Shown in pieces: positions 10,159 through 18,332 of a stretch of 64,000 nt of DNA. Made by a program: the position numbers and the translations under genes. The DNA comes from Verrucomicrobiota bacterium (lineage in GTDB: Bacteria > Verrucomicrobiota > Verrucomicrobiia > Chthoniobacterales > UBA10450): the NCBI GenBank assembly GCA_003218375.1, contig QHNH01000012.1:62001-126000 (forward strand). The letters are read 5' to 3'. Position 1 is the stretch's first letter. Each line of letters starts with the position of its first letter. The notes beneath the pieces were generated by a model. The model was given only the letters and a program-made list of their open reading frames with translations. It searched no databases and was not told the DNA's origin.

Positions 10159-10938
10159 ATGGACCTCCGAGACATCACTCCGCTCTTGACCGCCTTCGGT
10201 CCGATCGCGGCCTTGATAATCGTATTCGACTACATTCTGACAGAGCATCAGAAGTCGAAGCTCTTCAATCTTTTTGTCAAAGTCGCACAAATTGGTTCAA
10301 AGCCGCTGTCGTTTGCTTTCTACGGACTGGTTGTGATCTGCAGCACGTTGCTCACTCTGGGTATCATTTCTATCAATGGATTCATCGAGATTCTGACGAA
10401 ACAATCTGAGCGACCTACGGGAATCCGAGAAGCATCGGCCGCTATCGTAATTGCGATAGCTTTCAAGATTCTCGTTTGGGACTACCTATTGGCTCTGAAG
10501 AGCTTCGTTCTTCTGCGGCTATTGCGGGTGCATATCGAAACGAAGCGCGGGCCTCGGCGAGTCCTGGGAACCATACCGGGCATGATTGCTGTGTTTCTCG
10601 ATTTCTTTGTCACGGTGATGCTTACCGAGCGCGTCCTGCACTGGTGGCAATTATTTCAAATGCGACATGAGAACTCAATTCCGCCTGGTGTAGCGGAAGC
10701 ATTGGGTTTTTTCGATGCGATCAACTTCATAGCCAAAGATACTGTGCAAAACTCCTTTTATGCGCTCAACGGAACGTTAATAATGTATGTTGCACTCGGA
10801 TTCTCAGCAGCAGCGCGCGGCACAGTCGCCCGCTTAAACGTCAAGGGGATTACTGACAACATCTTTAAGATTATCGCGGCGGTGGGAGCCTTCTGTGTCT
10901 TAGTCGTCGCAGTATCCCGACACATTGCGGCTCGGTAG
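10159..10938 (+). CDS. Hypothetical polytopic membrane protein
   Basis: 259 residues with about six hydrophobic segments (around residues 9-26, 48-75, 93-120, 140-160, 195-220 and 235-256), separated by short charged loops such as HIETKRGPRRVLG. No family recognised. Together with the preceding single-pass protein and the two TIR genes downstream it lies in a stretch of lower GC and gene debris, so it may belong to an acquired module, but nothing in the sequence proves a common function. Confidence 0.6.
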   Translation: MDLRDITPLLTAFGPIAALIIVFDYILTEHQKSKLFNLFVKVAQIGSKPLSFAFYGLVVICSTLLTLGIISINGFIEILTKQSERPTGIREASAAIVIAIAFKILVWDYLLALKSFVLLRLLRVHIETKRGPRRVLGTIPGMIAVFLDFFVTVMLTERVLHWWQLFQMRHENSIPPGVAEALGFFDAINFIAKDTVQNSFYALNGTLIMYVALGFSAAARGTVARLNVKGITDNIFKIIAAVGAFCVLVVAVSRHIAAR

Positions 10939-10992
10939 ACGGTACCGTTGAATAGACCGGGAATCTCGACAGTTGCTCTGAAATGATAGTCG

Positions 10993-11313
10993 TCAGTACC
11001 GAATCCCCGCCACCATTTGATATCCGCTACTTTGCCGGCCGAATTGACTGGCGACGGCGGCTTTGACCTGTTGGAAGACGTACTTTAGGCCGGTGTCGGG
11101 ACGATCGTAGAGACCGGAGCGGGCATCGATCGCTTCCTGGGCTTCGGTCCGGGCGGCGGCGACGGCGTAGTTCTTGTCGGCCAAGGCTTTCATGGCGAGG
11201 ACCAGGTTGGCGGATTGGATGTCGTTCGCGGTGGGATTGTAGCCGGGCACCTGGGCCACGGCGGCGGCGAGGTCGCGCCCGGCCTGCACGAGCGAGTCGT
11301 AGCTGCGTTCGGA
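10993..11313 (-). pseudogene. C-terminal fragment of a helical protein, 5'-truncated
   Basis: The frame is open for 106 codons on the minus strand from a stop codon at 11314-11316 and has no convincing start. The peptide is alanine-rich and helical (SLVQAGRDLAAAVAQVPGYN, then DKNYAVAAARTEAQEAIDAR). The first codons look like the middle of a protein, and the stretch is far more GC-rich than the TIR gene beside it. It is probably the remains of a larger gene whose 5' part was lost when the TIR gene region arrived. Family unknown. Confidence 0.5.
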
Positions 11314-11334
11314 TCAATAAACTATCCCGCAGAC

Positions 11335-12957
11335 TCACTTTTTTCTGTGAAGAGTCGCACGGGTAACGCTGTCGTTCGTTACAATTCGGACTCCATATTT
11401 TGTGGTGTTTCCCTTAACCGGCGGCCAGCTAGCTCCGGTTTCTGTAAGCGTAACTGTCTGAGCATCGTCACTCAAAACGAGAATCGCGGGTGCAGCATAA
11501 GCGCTCATCATTTGCCATGTCTCATTTGACACGATGCCATGATCTTCCTGCATAGCTTTATAAGCCATGTTGGCGAGCGTTCGGGAATTAACATGATACC
11601 AGCCTTTGGATTCGAGACGCTGCGACCTGTCTTGAAAGATTATCTCATTTTCTGCTTCATTGATAATCAATGTGTAGTCTTCGTGGTAATCTTTATTTAA
11701 CTTTCCCTTCCAATAGAGGCGCTTTACGCCCTGCCAAGTTCCCGCAAAAGGCTTCTTATTTTTCGGCGTCGTAGTCGGGCTGATTGGTAGCGCCGGAGGC
11801 GTGGCAACCGATGCAGTGCTGGTTGACGCTTCAGCTCGTCGGAAAGTGCCCTCTCCGAGCTCTTCTCCGCCGTGAAATACCAAAGTGCTATCAGCACCTG
11901 TCCCACTTAATCCAATACTCATTTTACCGTCGCGCGCATTCTCGTACGGCGCTGTTAGAAGATTCGGCCCATCGCGGCGCCAGTTGCGCAGCGTGTTTGA
12001 AGCGCGGCCATGGCTGTAATTCTCTCCTTCTGGATTGTAGCTTAAAATGACGATGCTTTCGTTGTCATCGATCGAAAGTTGAGCCGCGAGATTCTGGTAT
12101 TTCCAAGTTGTGACCTGGCCTTTCCAAATGCCGGAGAAACGTTCCGCCGTCTTTTCAATGGTCACCGGAGGAGCGGCAACGAAGCGATTCTCCGGACTCT
12201 CGGTCACGACGGCTTTTGGGGCATCCGCGGTCGGTGTTATAGGCGCCGCCGGTGAGGGCTGCGGGGTTGCTGTCGGCGGCGGCTGGAGCGCCGGCGACTG
12301 CTCGGATCGCGATTGGCTCGATACGTAGGTGCCGTGCTGCCACGTGAACATCCAAATCGACGCGACAATGAAAGCGGATACCGCGACACCGATGAGAATC
12401 ATCCTTCTCCGAGCGTTGTTTGATCGAGCGGTAACCGACGTGACGACTGTCGCTCTATCTGCAGCCGAACGACGCATTGATGGCTTCGATCTTACGCATT
12501 CCGCATCTGTTTGATTTGAGAGAGCTGCTATGAGCCGGTCAGCGTGCTGGTGAAAATCCAACCCGCTATCGAGCGGTAGCGCGTTACGAAATGCGAGAGC
12601 CTGAATGTCTAGAGGCAACTTCTCGGGTTTCGGCATCGCCGTTGTATCGATTAGAAGCGGGATGACACAAATGCGTGCCTTGAGTGCGTATGCAATTTCA
12701 AGGCGGACAAAATCTATCGGCTCATCGATTCGCCGCGATCCGTCGTTCTGCTCGCCGAGCCAGCGAGGACCTATTAATGCAATAACGAAGTCTGACTTCT
12801 CAATTGTCTCCTTGATTCGTTCTCGGAAATCGACACCAGGCGGAATCGAGTCGAAATCCATAAATACATTGCGTGAGCCAAACGTCGCCTGTAATCGATC
12901 GTAAAGCCTGCCCGCAATCGGTAGCGAATCTTCGCGGCGATATGAAATGGCGATCAT
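11335..12957 (-). CDS. Membrane-anchored TIR-domain protein with duplicated C-terminal domain
   Basis: 540 residues. Residues 1-145 form a TIR domain: AISYRRED box 1, VFMDFDSIPPGVDF loop, then VRLEIAYAL with Glu87 at the position of the catalytic glutamate of SARM1-type TIR NAD hydrolases. A single membrane helix follows (186-206), then a Pro/Ala linker, and two related beta-rich domains, one beginning FSGIWKGQ (~residue 275) and one FAGTWQGV (~residue 405). The topology is TIR inside, sensor-like domains outside, as in a receptor. TIR enzymes in bacterial immunity consume NAD or make signal nucleotides; whether this one does is inference. No known TIR-system partner (ThsA, CBASS cyclase) is adjacent. 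Confidence 0.85.
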   Translation of the reverse strand: MIAISYRREDSLPIAGRLYDRLQATFGSRNVFMDFDSIPPGVDFRERIKETIEKSDFVIALIGPRWLGEQNDGSRRIDEPIDFVRLEIAYALKARICVIPLLIDTTAMPKPEKLPLDIQALAFRNALPLDSGLDFHQHADRLIAALSNQTDAECVRSKPSMRRSAADRATVVTSVTARSNNARRRMILIGVAVSAFIVASIWMFTWQHGTYVSSQSRSEQSPALQPPPTATPQPSPAAPITPTADAPKAVVTESPENRFVAAPPVTIEKTAERFSGIWKGQVTTWKYQNLAAQLSIDDNESIVILSYNPEGENYSHGRASNTLRNWRRDGPNLLTAPYENARDGKMSIGLSGTGADSTLVFHGGEELGEGTFRRAEASTSTASVATPPALPISPTTTPKNKKPFAGTWQGVKRLYWKGKLNKDYHEDYTLIINEAENEIIFQDRSQRLESKGWYHVNSRTLANMAYKAMQEDHGIVSNETWQMMSAYAAPAILVLSDDAQTVTLTETGASWPPVKGNTTKYGVRIVTNDSVTRATLHRKK

Positions 12958-13184
12958 TGCTTGCGCGTCGGGGGCATATTAAGAGCTGCAGGACAATCGT
13001 GTAAAGAGGACTGGTACCGTCCAGCACCCGATCAAATTCCGCAACAGACAGGGCAGAATCGCCTCAGTCTGTGACTCTCGTCAGATCAAAGTTGTTTCAC
13101 GCCCGCGTTCAGCCGCAGCAGGCAATACCGAAGTCGAGCAGGCGCTCGGCTTTGTCGGCGAGGAATTGAGGGGTGAACATTGCG

Positions 13185-13219
13185 GAGGTCAGAAGTCGGA
13201 TATCAGAGGTCGGAATGGA
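13185..13219. repeat. GAGGTCA/GAAGTCG heptad array
   Basis: GAGGTCA, GAAGTCG, GATATCA, GAGGTCG, GAATGGA with strict 7-bp spacing. The same unit family recurs at 18458, 23249 and 60988. Confidence 0.65.
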
Positions 13220-13334
13220 GTGCAAGTGGCGAAAGCCTTCTCACAGTTCTCCGGTGCGGTGGTCGAGGGATAGTCGACGCGCCCGATACCTGGGGGCTTC
13301 AGGTAGCCGTGATCTCACCGAACTCCGGCCCTTA

Positions 13335-13355
13335 CTATACGTGATTCACGTATAG
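13335..13355. promoter_or_regulatory. Perfect 10+1+10 palindrome, possible operator
   Basis: CTATACGTGA, one central T, then TCACGTATAG. A perfect 21-bp dyad without internal loop is typical of a dimeric repressor site. It lies about 380 bp upstream of the first TIR gene and 225 bp beyond the end of the second, with no promoter obviously attached, so its user is unknown. Confidence 0.4.
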
Positions 13356-13467
13356 CATGCATTGTCATTGGGACAGGGGGCAGCGTGGGGTATTTTGCAC
13401 CGTGCACTGGTCGAGTCTCTTGAAGCGAAGTAGGCGCCTGAAAAGTAGGAGCCAGGAGGCGCACCTC

Positions 13468-13494
13468 GAAGTAGGAAGTAGGAGGTAGAAAACG
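13468..13494. repeat. GAAGTAG heptad array
   Basis: GAAGTAG, GAAGTAG, GAGGTAG, AAAACGA with 7-bp period; degenerate units continue to the left. Related arrays are at 28681 and 35172. Confidence 0.6.
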
Positions 13495-13579
13495 AAGACG
13501 AGCAGTCAAAATCAGGGGCCGACGTCCATTCACAGAAGGCGGTGGCGACAATGCGGGCGCGCCGTGTCTTCAATCGGTT

Positions 13580-14881
13580 CTAGGGATTAATCCTGACTTT
13601 GCTCTTGTGGACGAAGCCGCTCTTCTTCTCGTCCGTCGTCGCGTGGAGCCAGTCGCCTTCGATCCGATCGATCTCGAGCCGGTCGCCGTTCCTTAGCGGC
13701 GTGACCACTGCAGCCTTGGCAAACGGTCGCTCGTGGAGAGTCGCGCCGCCGTCGGGTCCGCGCACAATGCCGTGCATCTTTTGCGGCGCCGGGATGGGCG
13801 ATGGAATTGATGTCGGCGACGGAGTTGGTTGCGGCGTCGGCGTGGGCGTGGGGGTTGCCTGACTGACGTTCGGAATCGGTTCGTCGTCGGTGGTCGAATC
13901 ACGAATAGGCCGGCCACTTGCTGGGTAGAGTCCTTTCATGCTATCGATTCGCCACGCCCCGGATTCCAGGACGAAGTCGATGTTTCCTTTCCAACGAGCC
14001 TGGTTCGCGGCCGGATCAGTGTCCTCGAACACGACCGCGACACTGGCGGCCCGATCGGTCTTGGAAACAGGAGTGACTTCCGCCAATTTTACCGCCGGTT
14101 TGAAACCGACGGAGCGGGAGAATCTCGCGATGGCAAGATGCCGGCGAAATTCTTCCGAGAGGAGATTGTAGGCCGCGGTCGCATTGCGTTTGGCTAAGAA
14201 AGAAAAGTAGCGATGCGTCACCGCCACGGGGAGCTCAGTTTGATCCGGCTGCGAAGTAGGAGTCGGCGAAGGGGCTGCTGTGATCGCCGCCACTTCGTTG
14301 GTCTTTTTGGCGGGCGCTGAGTTTTTGGCAAGAAGCCAATAAATCAGCGACGCCGCGATTACGAGCAGGGCTGCTATCCAAACCAAAGATCGCGTCGAGC
14401 GACGTGCGACCGGCGCCGCCGCTTGGGATTGGAAAGATGGAACTCGAGCCGGTTCCGCACCTGGCGGCGTGCTTCCCGCCTTTGCAAGACAGGCGGCGAT
14501 TTGGTCCGCTGCTTTGGCGATCGATTGCCCCTGATTCCCGGGACCGATCGACAGCCAGTGCACCGTAGCCAGCAGGTAATCGAGACTTTTCGATGGCGCC
14601 GAATTATCGAACCGGATCGGCACAATATTGAGGTCGAACTTTAAGGCTCGCTCCACTTCGCGGAGGACGTGCGAAGAGACATTGGAATGCTGACTGTAAA
14701 TCAGGACGAAACAGCTGGCGCCCTCGATGGCATTCAGGATCGCCTCCGCGTAGGAACCGCCCGGCGGCACATCCCGCGGCGCCATCCAGCAGGTCACCCC
14801 GCGTTTTTCGAGCGCCTCCACGATCAGCTCCGCGGCGGGCGCATCCTGGTGCGAATGACTTACGAAAACGTGGTTGCTCAT
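13580..14881 (-). CDS. Membrane-anchored TIR-domain protein with NTF2-like and SH3 domains
   Basis: 433 residues. Residues 1-135 are a TIR domain (VFVSHSHQDAPAAELI box 1, CWMAPRDVPPGGSY, LREVERAL with Glu75 at the candidate NADase position). A membrane helix lies at ~166-184. The outside part has an NTF2-like domain (~212-320, beginning LPVAVTHRYFSFLAKRN), a Thr/Pro linker, and a bacterial SH3 domain (~372-433, HGIVRGPDGGATLHERP to GFVHKSKVRI). SH3 domains of this kind often bind cell-wall material, suggesting an envelope sensor coupled to a cytoplasmic TIR. It is unrelated to the first TIR gene outside the TIR part. Function is inference. Confidence 0.85.
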   Translation of the reverse strand: MSNHVFVSHSHQDAPAAELIVEALEKRGVTCWMAPRDVPPGGSYAEAILNAIEGASCFVLIYSQHSNVSSHVLREVERALKFDLNIVPIRFDNSAPSKSLDYLLATVHWLSIGPGNQGQSIAKAADQIAACLAKAGSTPPGAEPARVPSFQSQAAAPVARRSTRSLVWIAALLVIAASLIYWLLAKNSAPAKKTNEVAAITAAPSPTPTSQPDQTELPVAVTHRYFSFLAKRNATAAYNLLSEEFRRHLAIARFSRSVGFKPAVKLAEVTPVSKTDRAASVAVVFEDTDPAANQARWKGNIDFVLESGAWRIDSMKGLYPASGRPIRDSTTDDEPIPNVSQATPTPTPTPQPTPSPTSIPSPIPAPQKMHGIVRGPDGGATLHERPFAKAAVVTPLRNGDRLEIDRIEGDWLHATTDEKKSGFVHKSKVRINP

Positions 14882-14999
14882 GCCGGCCGTCGCCCTTGAG
14901 GTCTAGCAAAGATGAAACGCGGAGCCAGCTTTTTCCGCGCGCCATGGAGGGATGTGCTCCATCACAACGCTCGATTGGAGCGGGCGAAAAAGAGCTGGA

Positions 15000-15024
15000 A
15001 AATTCCGGCTAGTCGCCGGAATTT
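15000..15024. promoter_or_regulatory. Strong hairpin in a divergent intergenic region
   Basis: AAATTCCGGC, loop TAGTC, GCCGGAATTT: a perfect 10-bp stem. It lies between the divergently transcribed second TIR gene and the DUF899 gene, so it could be a binding site or leader structure; there is no T-run of terminator type. Confidence 0.35.
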
Positions 15025-15096
15025 GACCGACGCCGGCGCTCGCCAATCCTCTCCCGTTCGCTTGGAGCACTGGCCTGTTTAATTCTGGAGAACAAA

Positions 15097-15852
15097 ATGC
15101 CCAAAATCAAAACCGTCCGCGGAATCGAAAACCGCAAGGTGGTGTCGCGAAAGGAATGGCTTGTCGCTCGCAAGAAACTTCTGGTGAAAGAAAAGAAGCT
15201 CTCGAAGCTGCGCGACGAATTAAACCTTCAGCGTCGCAAGCTGCCCTGGGTTAAAGTCGAAAAAGAGTACGTCTTCGACGGGCCGACCGGCAAGGTCACG
15301 CTCGGCGATTTATTCGGCGGCAAGAGCCAGCTCCTCATTTATCATTTCATGTTCGGGCCGGGCTGGAAGGAAGGTTGCTCGCATTGCTCATTTTGGGCCG
15401 ATCATTTCGACAGCGTGAACCCTCACATTGGACAGCGCGACACGGCTTTCGCTGTGGTTTCCCGCGCGCCCTTGAAAGAAATCGAGCCGTTCAAGAAGCG
15501 GATGGGCTGGCGCTTCAAATGGGTTTCCTCGTTCGACACGGACTTCAATCATGATTTCAACGTGTCGTTCACGCCGGAGCAGGTCAGGAGCGGGGTGCTG
15601 CCCTACAACTACGGCAAGTACAAAGCGGAAATGATTGACGAAAAGCAAGGTGTCAGCGCGTTTTATCGCGACAAAAGCGGCGACATTTACCACACCTACT
15701 CGTCGTACGAGCGCGGGATTGACCTGATGAATACTACCTACAATTTTCTAGACCTGACCGCCAAAGGCCGCGACGAAAAACCCGGCGCCGCCCAGGATTG
15801 GGTCCGTTATCACGACCAATACAAAGGCGCGACCCAGGGTGGTCGCTCCTAA
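15097..15852 (+). CDS. DUF899-family thioredoxin-like protein
   Basis: 251 residues. The order of blocks is typical of DUF899: VVSRKEWLVARKKLLVKEK, then DLFGGKSQLLIYHFMFGP, GCSHCSFWAD with a CxxC-type pair, FAVVSRAPL, and the C-terminal HTYSSYERGID. The fold is thioredoxin/peroxiredoxin-like and the CSHC pair is the likely active or metal site. Proteins of this family are common beside VOC and other small detoxification genes, as here (two VOC genes follow directly). The reaction is not known. Confidence 0.85.
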   Translation: MPKIKTVRGIENRKVVSRKEWLVARKKLLVKEKKLSKLRDELNLQRRKLPWVKVEKEYVFDGPTGKVTLGDLFGGKSQLLIYHFMFGPGWKEGCSHCSFWADHFDSVNPHIGQRDTAFAVVSRAPLKEIEPFKKRMGWRFKWVSSFDTDFNHDFNVSFTPEQVRSGVLPYNYGKYKAEMIDEKQGVSAFYRDKSGDIYHTYSSYERGIDLMNTTYNFLDLTAKGRDEKPGAAQDWVRYHDQYKGATQGGRS

Positions 15853-15869
15853 AATCGAAGGAGGGAATT

Positions 15870-16244
15870 ATGAATCGCGTCGTTCACTTTGAAATTTACA
15901 CGGATGAGCCGGAAGCGGTGCAGCCGTTTTATCAGGATGTTTTCGGCTGGAAGTTCAAGAAGTTCGAGGGTGGTCCGGTTGAGTACTGGCTGGTCACGAC
16001 GGGCGACGAGAAGGATGCAGGAATCAATGGCGGGCTCTTGCGTCCGCGCGAAGGCCAGAGACCGGGAACGATCAACACGATCGCCGTTCCGTCACTCGAT
16101 GAGACAACGAAAAAGATTGAGCAGCGCGGCGGAAAGATCTGCGTGCCGAAGATGGCAATTCCCAAAATGGGCTGGCTGGCCTACGCGGAAGATCCAGCCG
16201 GCAATGTCTTTGGCCTCATGGAACCAGATACGAGCGCGAGGTAA
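15870..16244 (+). CDS. VOC-family protein (glyoxalase/dioxygenase fold)
   Basis: 124 residues from the ATG at 15870, which has the Shine-Dalgarno AAGGAGG. VOC signature: [21 protein letters not shown] at the start (shown as two half motifs FEIYTDEP and FYQDVFGW) and [14 protein letters not shown] at the end. VOC proteins are small metal-binding enzymes or resistance proteins. The stop overlaps the start of the next VOC gene by one base, so both are translated from one message, probably with the DUF899 gene upstream. Confidence 0.88.
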   Translation: MNRVVHFEIYTDEPEAVQPFYQDVFGWKFKKFEGGPVEYWLVTTGDEKDAGINGGLLRPREGQRPGTINTIAVPSLDETTKKIEQRGGKICVPKMAIPKMGWLAYAEDPAGNVFGLMEPDTSAR

Positions 16245-16630
16245 TGGAGATGCTGAAAGACAGCAAAGCGTTCAGTGGGTTTGCGGCTCCCGACATCGCG
16301 AAGATGAAAGAGTTTTACGGCCAGACCCTGGGTTTGAACGTCACAGAAGAGCACGGACTACTGACGCTGCATCTCGCCGGCGGAGCCAATGTTCTCATTT
16401 ATCCGAAGGCGGATCATGTTCCGGCGACATTCACCGTCCTCAATTTCCCGGTGGGCGATGTCGATCAGGCGGTCGACGAATTGGGCAAGCGCGGCGTGCG
16501 TTTCGAGAAGTATGACGGACCGGAAATCAAGACGGATGAGAAGGGGATCATGCGCGGAAACGGTCCGACTATCGCATGGTTCAAAGATCCAGCCGGCAAT
16601 ATTCTTTCGGTGCTCGAAGCAACGAGGTGA
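16244..16630 (+). CDS. VOC-family protein
   Basis: 128 residues, start coupled to the preceding stop (TAATG). It carries one VOC module: [36 protein letters not shown], and [13 protein letters not shown]. Clearly a paralogue type of the gene before it but diverged. The tandem pair may act as a heterodimer. The substrate cannot be told from sequence. Confidence 0.88.
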   Translation: MEMLKDSKAFSGFAAPDIAKMKEFYGQTLGLNVTEEHGLLTLHLAGGANVLIYPKADHVPATFTVLNFPVGDVDQAVDELGKRGVRFEKYDGPEIKTDEKGIMRGNGPTIAWFKDPAGNILSVLEATR

Positions 16631-16721
16631 AGATAGTCAGACGAGATTCGTCTGGATGAAATCGTGGTTCACCGGGGGCCTGCCTTCGACGCCGATGGAT
16701 CGGCGTTGTATCCTCGGCAAT

Positions 16722-17144
16722 ATGAAAATGTCCTATGTTTTATCTTTTCTTTGCGGCGCTGGGTTAGTGCTCGGCTTCAGCACGCTCCGTGGATCCAATG
16801 CAGAAGCCGCGCACCATGTTTACGAGCTGCGCCTCTATCACGTGAAGGAGGGCAAAATGGACGCTCTCAAAGCTCGCTTTGGCAATCACACCGACTCGAT
16901 CTTCAAGCGGCACAACATGAAGAGTGTGGGTTATTGGTCGCCTGAAGATGCCCCCAGTTCTCAGAACCTGTTTATCTACATTCTGGAGCATCCCAGCCGT
17001 CAGGAGGCGGAGAAGAATTGGGCCGCGTTCCAGGCCGACCCGGAATGGCAGAAGGTGAAGGCCGAATCAGAGGCGAAGGGGCCACTGGTGGAGCAAATCG
17101 ACCGTTACTTCATGGACCCAACCAACTTTTCGGCGCTTAACTAA
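16722..17144 (+). CDS. NIPSNAP-family protein, exported
   Basis: 140 residues from the ATG at 16722, where a signal peptide begins (MKMSYVLSFLCGAGLVLGF). The rest is one NIPSNAP domain of ferredoxin-like fold: HHVYELRLYHVKEGKMDAL, SVGYWSPEDAP, LEHPSRQEAEKNW, and the terminal YFMDPTNFSAL. The family is poorly understood. Its stop codon overlaps the end of a DUF1697 remnant on the other strand. Confidence 0.85.
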   Translation: MKMSYVLSFLCGAGLVLGFSTLRGSNAEAAHHVYELRLYHVKEGKMDALKARFGNHTDSIFKRHNMKSVGYWSPEDAPSSQNLFIYILEHPSRQEAEKNWAAFQADPEWQKVKAESEAKGPLVEQIDRYFMDPTNFSALN

Positions 17145-17207
17145 TCGAGAGTCTTCGCGATCTTTTCGATCGTGTTCCAATTACGGGTGGTGACCAGCCT
17201 TCGCCAT
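17141..17207 (-). pseudogene. C-terminal remnant of a DUF1697 gene
   Basis: The minus-strand frame reads RRLVTTRNWNTIEKIAKTLD before a stop at 17141-17143. It matches the end of the intact DUF1697 protein 140 bp away (TTRNWNTIQKVVKVLNEG). It is the leftover of a second, partly deleted copy. Confidence 0.65.
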
Positions 17208-17284
17208 CCGCCTTCGTCGCAACTACGGCGCGACAAGAGGCTACGGCTTGGCAAGCCGGCAAGCGCTGAAGCACCAACCCACCG

Positions 17285-17863
17285 CTAGCCCTCGTTAAGA
17301 ACCTTCACGACCTTTTGGATTGTATTCCAATTGCGCGTCGTAGCAGCGACGCCGAGCAGCTTCTCGATCTTGCCGAGGTAGCTGATCGCCTTCATCTCCC
17401 GACGATACACACCCAGGACGAATCGGCCCTGGATCGCAATCACCTTCAGCAGCCAGTCATCCTCCGAGGGCAGACTAAGCGGAAGAGGAGGCAATTGGGA
17501 TGTTTGAGGTTTGAGGTTTGATGTTCGACTTACTTCGGAACGAGGACGTGCGCGAAATGGTTTGGCTGCCACGCTCACGAATCGGGTGATGGTCGGTCCG
17601 GACGGTTCTCCGGAGAACGGATCCTTCGATGTAAGTTCGATGATGTCGCGTGCCGGACAGATCATGATCTCGCATTTGAATGGTAACTTTCGTGCAAAGG
17701 CTGCGCGCAAGACGGACTCGCTCACGTCTTCTCGCACCACAAACGTGCCAACGGCGCCGATGTTGACGACACCGAACCTGGCCAACTGCTTCGCGATTAG
17801 CGCCGGCTGGCAGCGGTTAGTTCCACCGACGTTCACCGCGCGAAGGAAAACGACCGAAGACAT
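17285..17863 (-). CDS. DUF1697-family protein with an in-frame heptad insertion
   Basis: 192 residues. N-terminal block FLRAVNVGGTNR and C-terminal VYRREMKAISYLGKIEKLLG...TTRNWNTIQKV identify DUF1697, a family of small cytoplasmic proteins of unknown role. Residues ~111-123 (around RTSNLKPQTSQLP) are encoded by a TTTGAGG-type heptad repeat (17498-17530) and sit in a loop between the two halves, so the repeat has been absorbed without breaking the frame. A partial second copy of the gene end lies just downstream. Confidence 0.85.
   Translation of the reverse strand: MSSVVFLRAVNVGGTNRCQPALIAKQLARFGVVNIGAVGTFVVREDVSESVLRAAFARKLPFKCEIMICPARDIIELTSKDPFSGEPSGPTITRFVSVAAKPFRARPRSEVSRTSNLKPQTSQLPPLPLSLPSEDDWLLKVIAIQGRFVLGVYRREMKAISYLGKIEKLLGVAATTRNWNTIQKVVKVLNEG
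17498..17530. repeat. TTGAGGT heptad array inside the DUF1697 gene
   Basis: GGGATGT, TTGAGGT, TTGAGGT, TTGATGT, TCGACTT, 7-bp period. It is translated on the minus strand. Confidence 0.7.
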
Positions 17864-17918
17864 GGCGAGCCAAGTCTCGCAGTTATTGGTTAATTGTTAA
17901 GTTATTCGTCGGGGATCA

Positions 17919-18248
17919 TCAGAGATTCGTCTGGATGAAGCGCGGACTCGCGTGAACGTCGATTTGATGCAAGAGCGTGTCGCCAGAGTTAACGAATCGA
18001 TGCAGCGTATTCGCTGGGATTACGACGATGCTGCCGGCTTTTACCTCGCGCTGCTCGTCTCCGACGGTGATGGTGGCGCAGCCCTCGAGGGTGAATGCGA
18101 CTTCGACGTACGGATGCTTATGCAAAGGCGGTCCTTGCCCGGGCCTGGCGTTGACGATGTAGGCGGAGAAGGGTGCGCCGTGATTTGCGCCAACGAAGTC
18201 ATACGACATTCCCACGAACGGCAACTGCTTGAGATCGATGAAGCTCAT
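17919..18248 (-). CDS. Small cupin-domain protein
   Basis: 109 residues from the ATG at 18248; the open frame reaches further upstream but that part is heptad repeat and gene debris. A single cupin barrel: motif 1 PPLHKHPYVEVAFTLEG (GX5HXHX..E pattern) and motif 2 IVVIPANTLHRFVN. The conserved His and Glu residues would bind one metal ion. Such one-domain cupins can be enzymes or sensors. No partner gene is evident. Confidence 0.85.
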   Translation of the reverse strand: MSFIDLKQLPFVGMSYDFVGANHGAPFSAYIVNARPGQGPPLHKHPYVEVAFTLEGCATITVGDEQREVKAGSIVVIPANTLHRFVNSGDTLLHQIDVHASPRFIQTNL

Positions 18249-18255
18249 GGCGGAA

Positions 18256-18283
18256 GTGACGAGTGACATGTGACCAGTGACAA
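18256..18283. repeat. GTGACCA heptad array
   Basis: GTGACGA, GTGACAT, GTGACCA, GTGACAA: four units, 7-bp period, just upstream of the cupin start. A similar array is at 23275-23308. Confidence 0.7.
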
Positions 18284-18332
18284 GAAAAATCCGCGCCAGA
18301 GCTTGTGACGCGCTGGCCGCAGCCTTGCGCTC

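Larger units (their letters stand above)
12958..13579. other. 622-bp gene-poor stretch between the two TIR genes
   Basis: It holds no convincing full gene. On the minus strand, 13109-13180 is a 23-residue open frame (MFTPQFLADKAERLLDFGIA...) that looks like the start of a lost gene, possibly of four-helix-bundle type. It is followed by heptad arrays at 13185-13219 and 13468-13494 and a perfect palindrome at 13335-13355. The rest shows no recognisable feature. Confidence 0.5.

Noticed and set aside
11335-14881. Calling the TIR genes a Thoeris or TIR-CBASS defence system
   Set aside because: No ThsA, cyclase, SLOG or other known partner gene is adjacent. Only the TIR domain supports a defence link.
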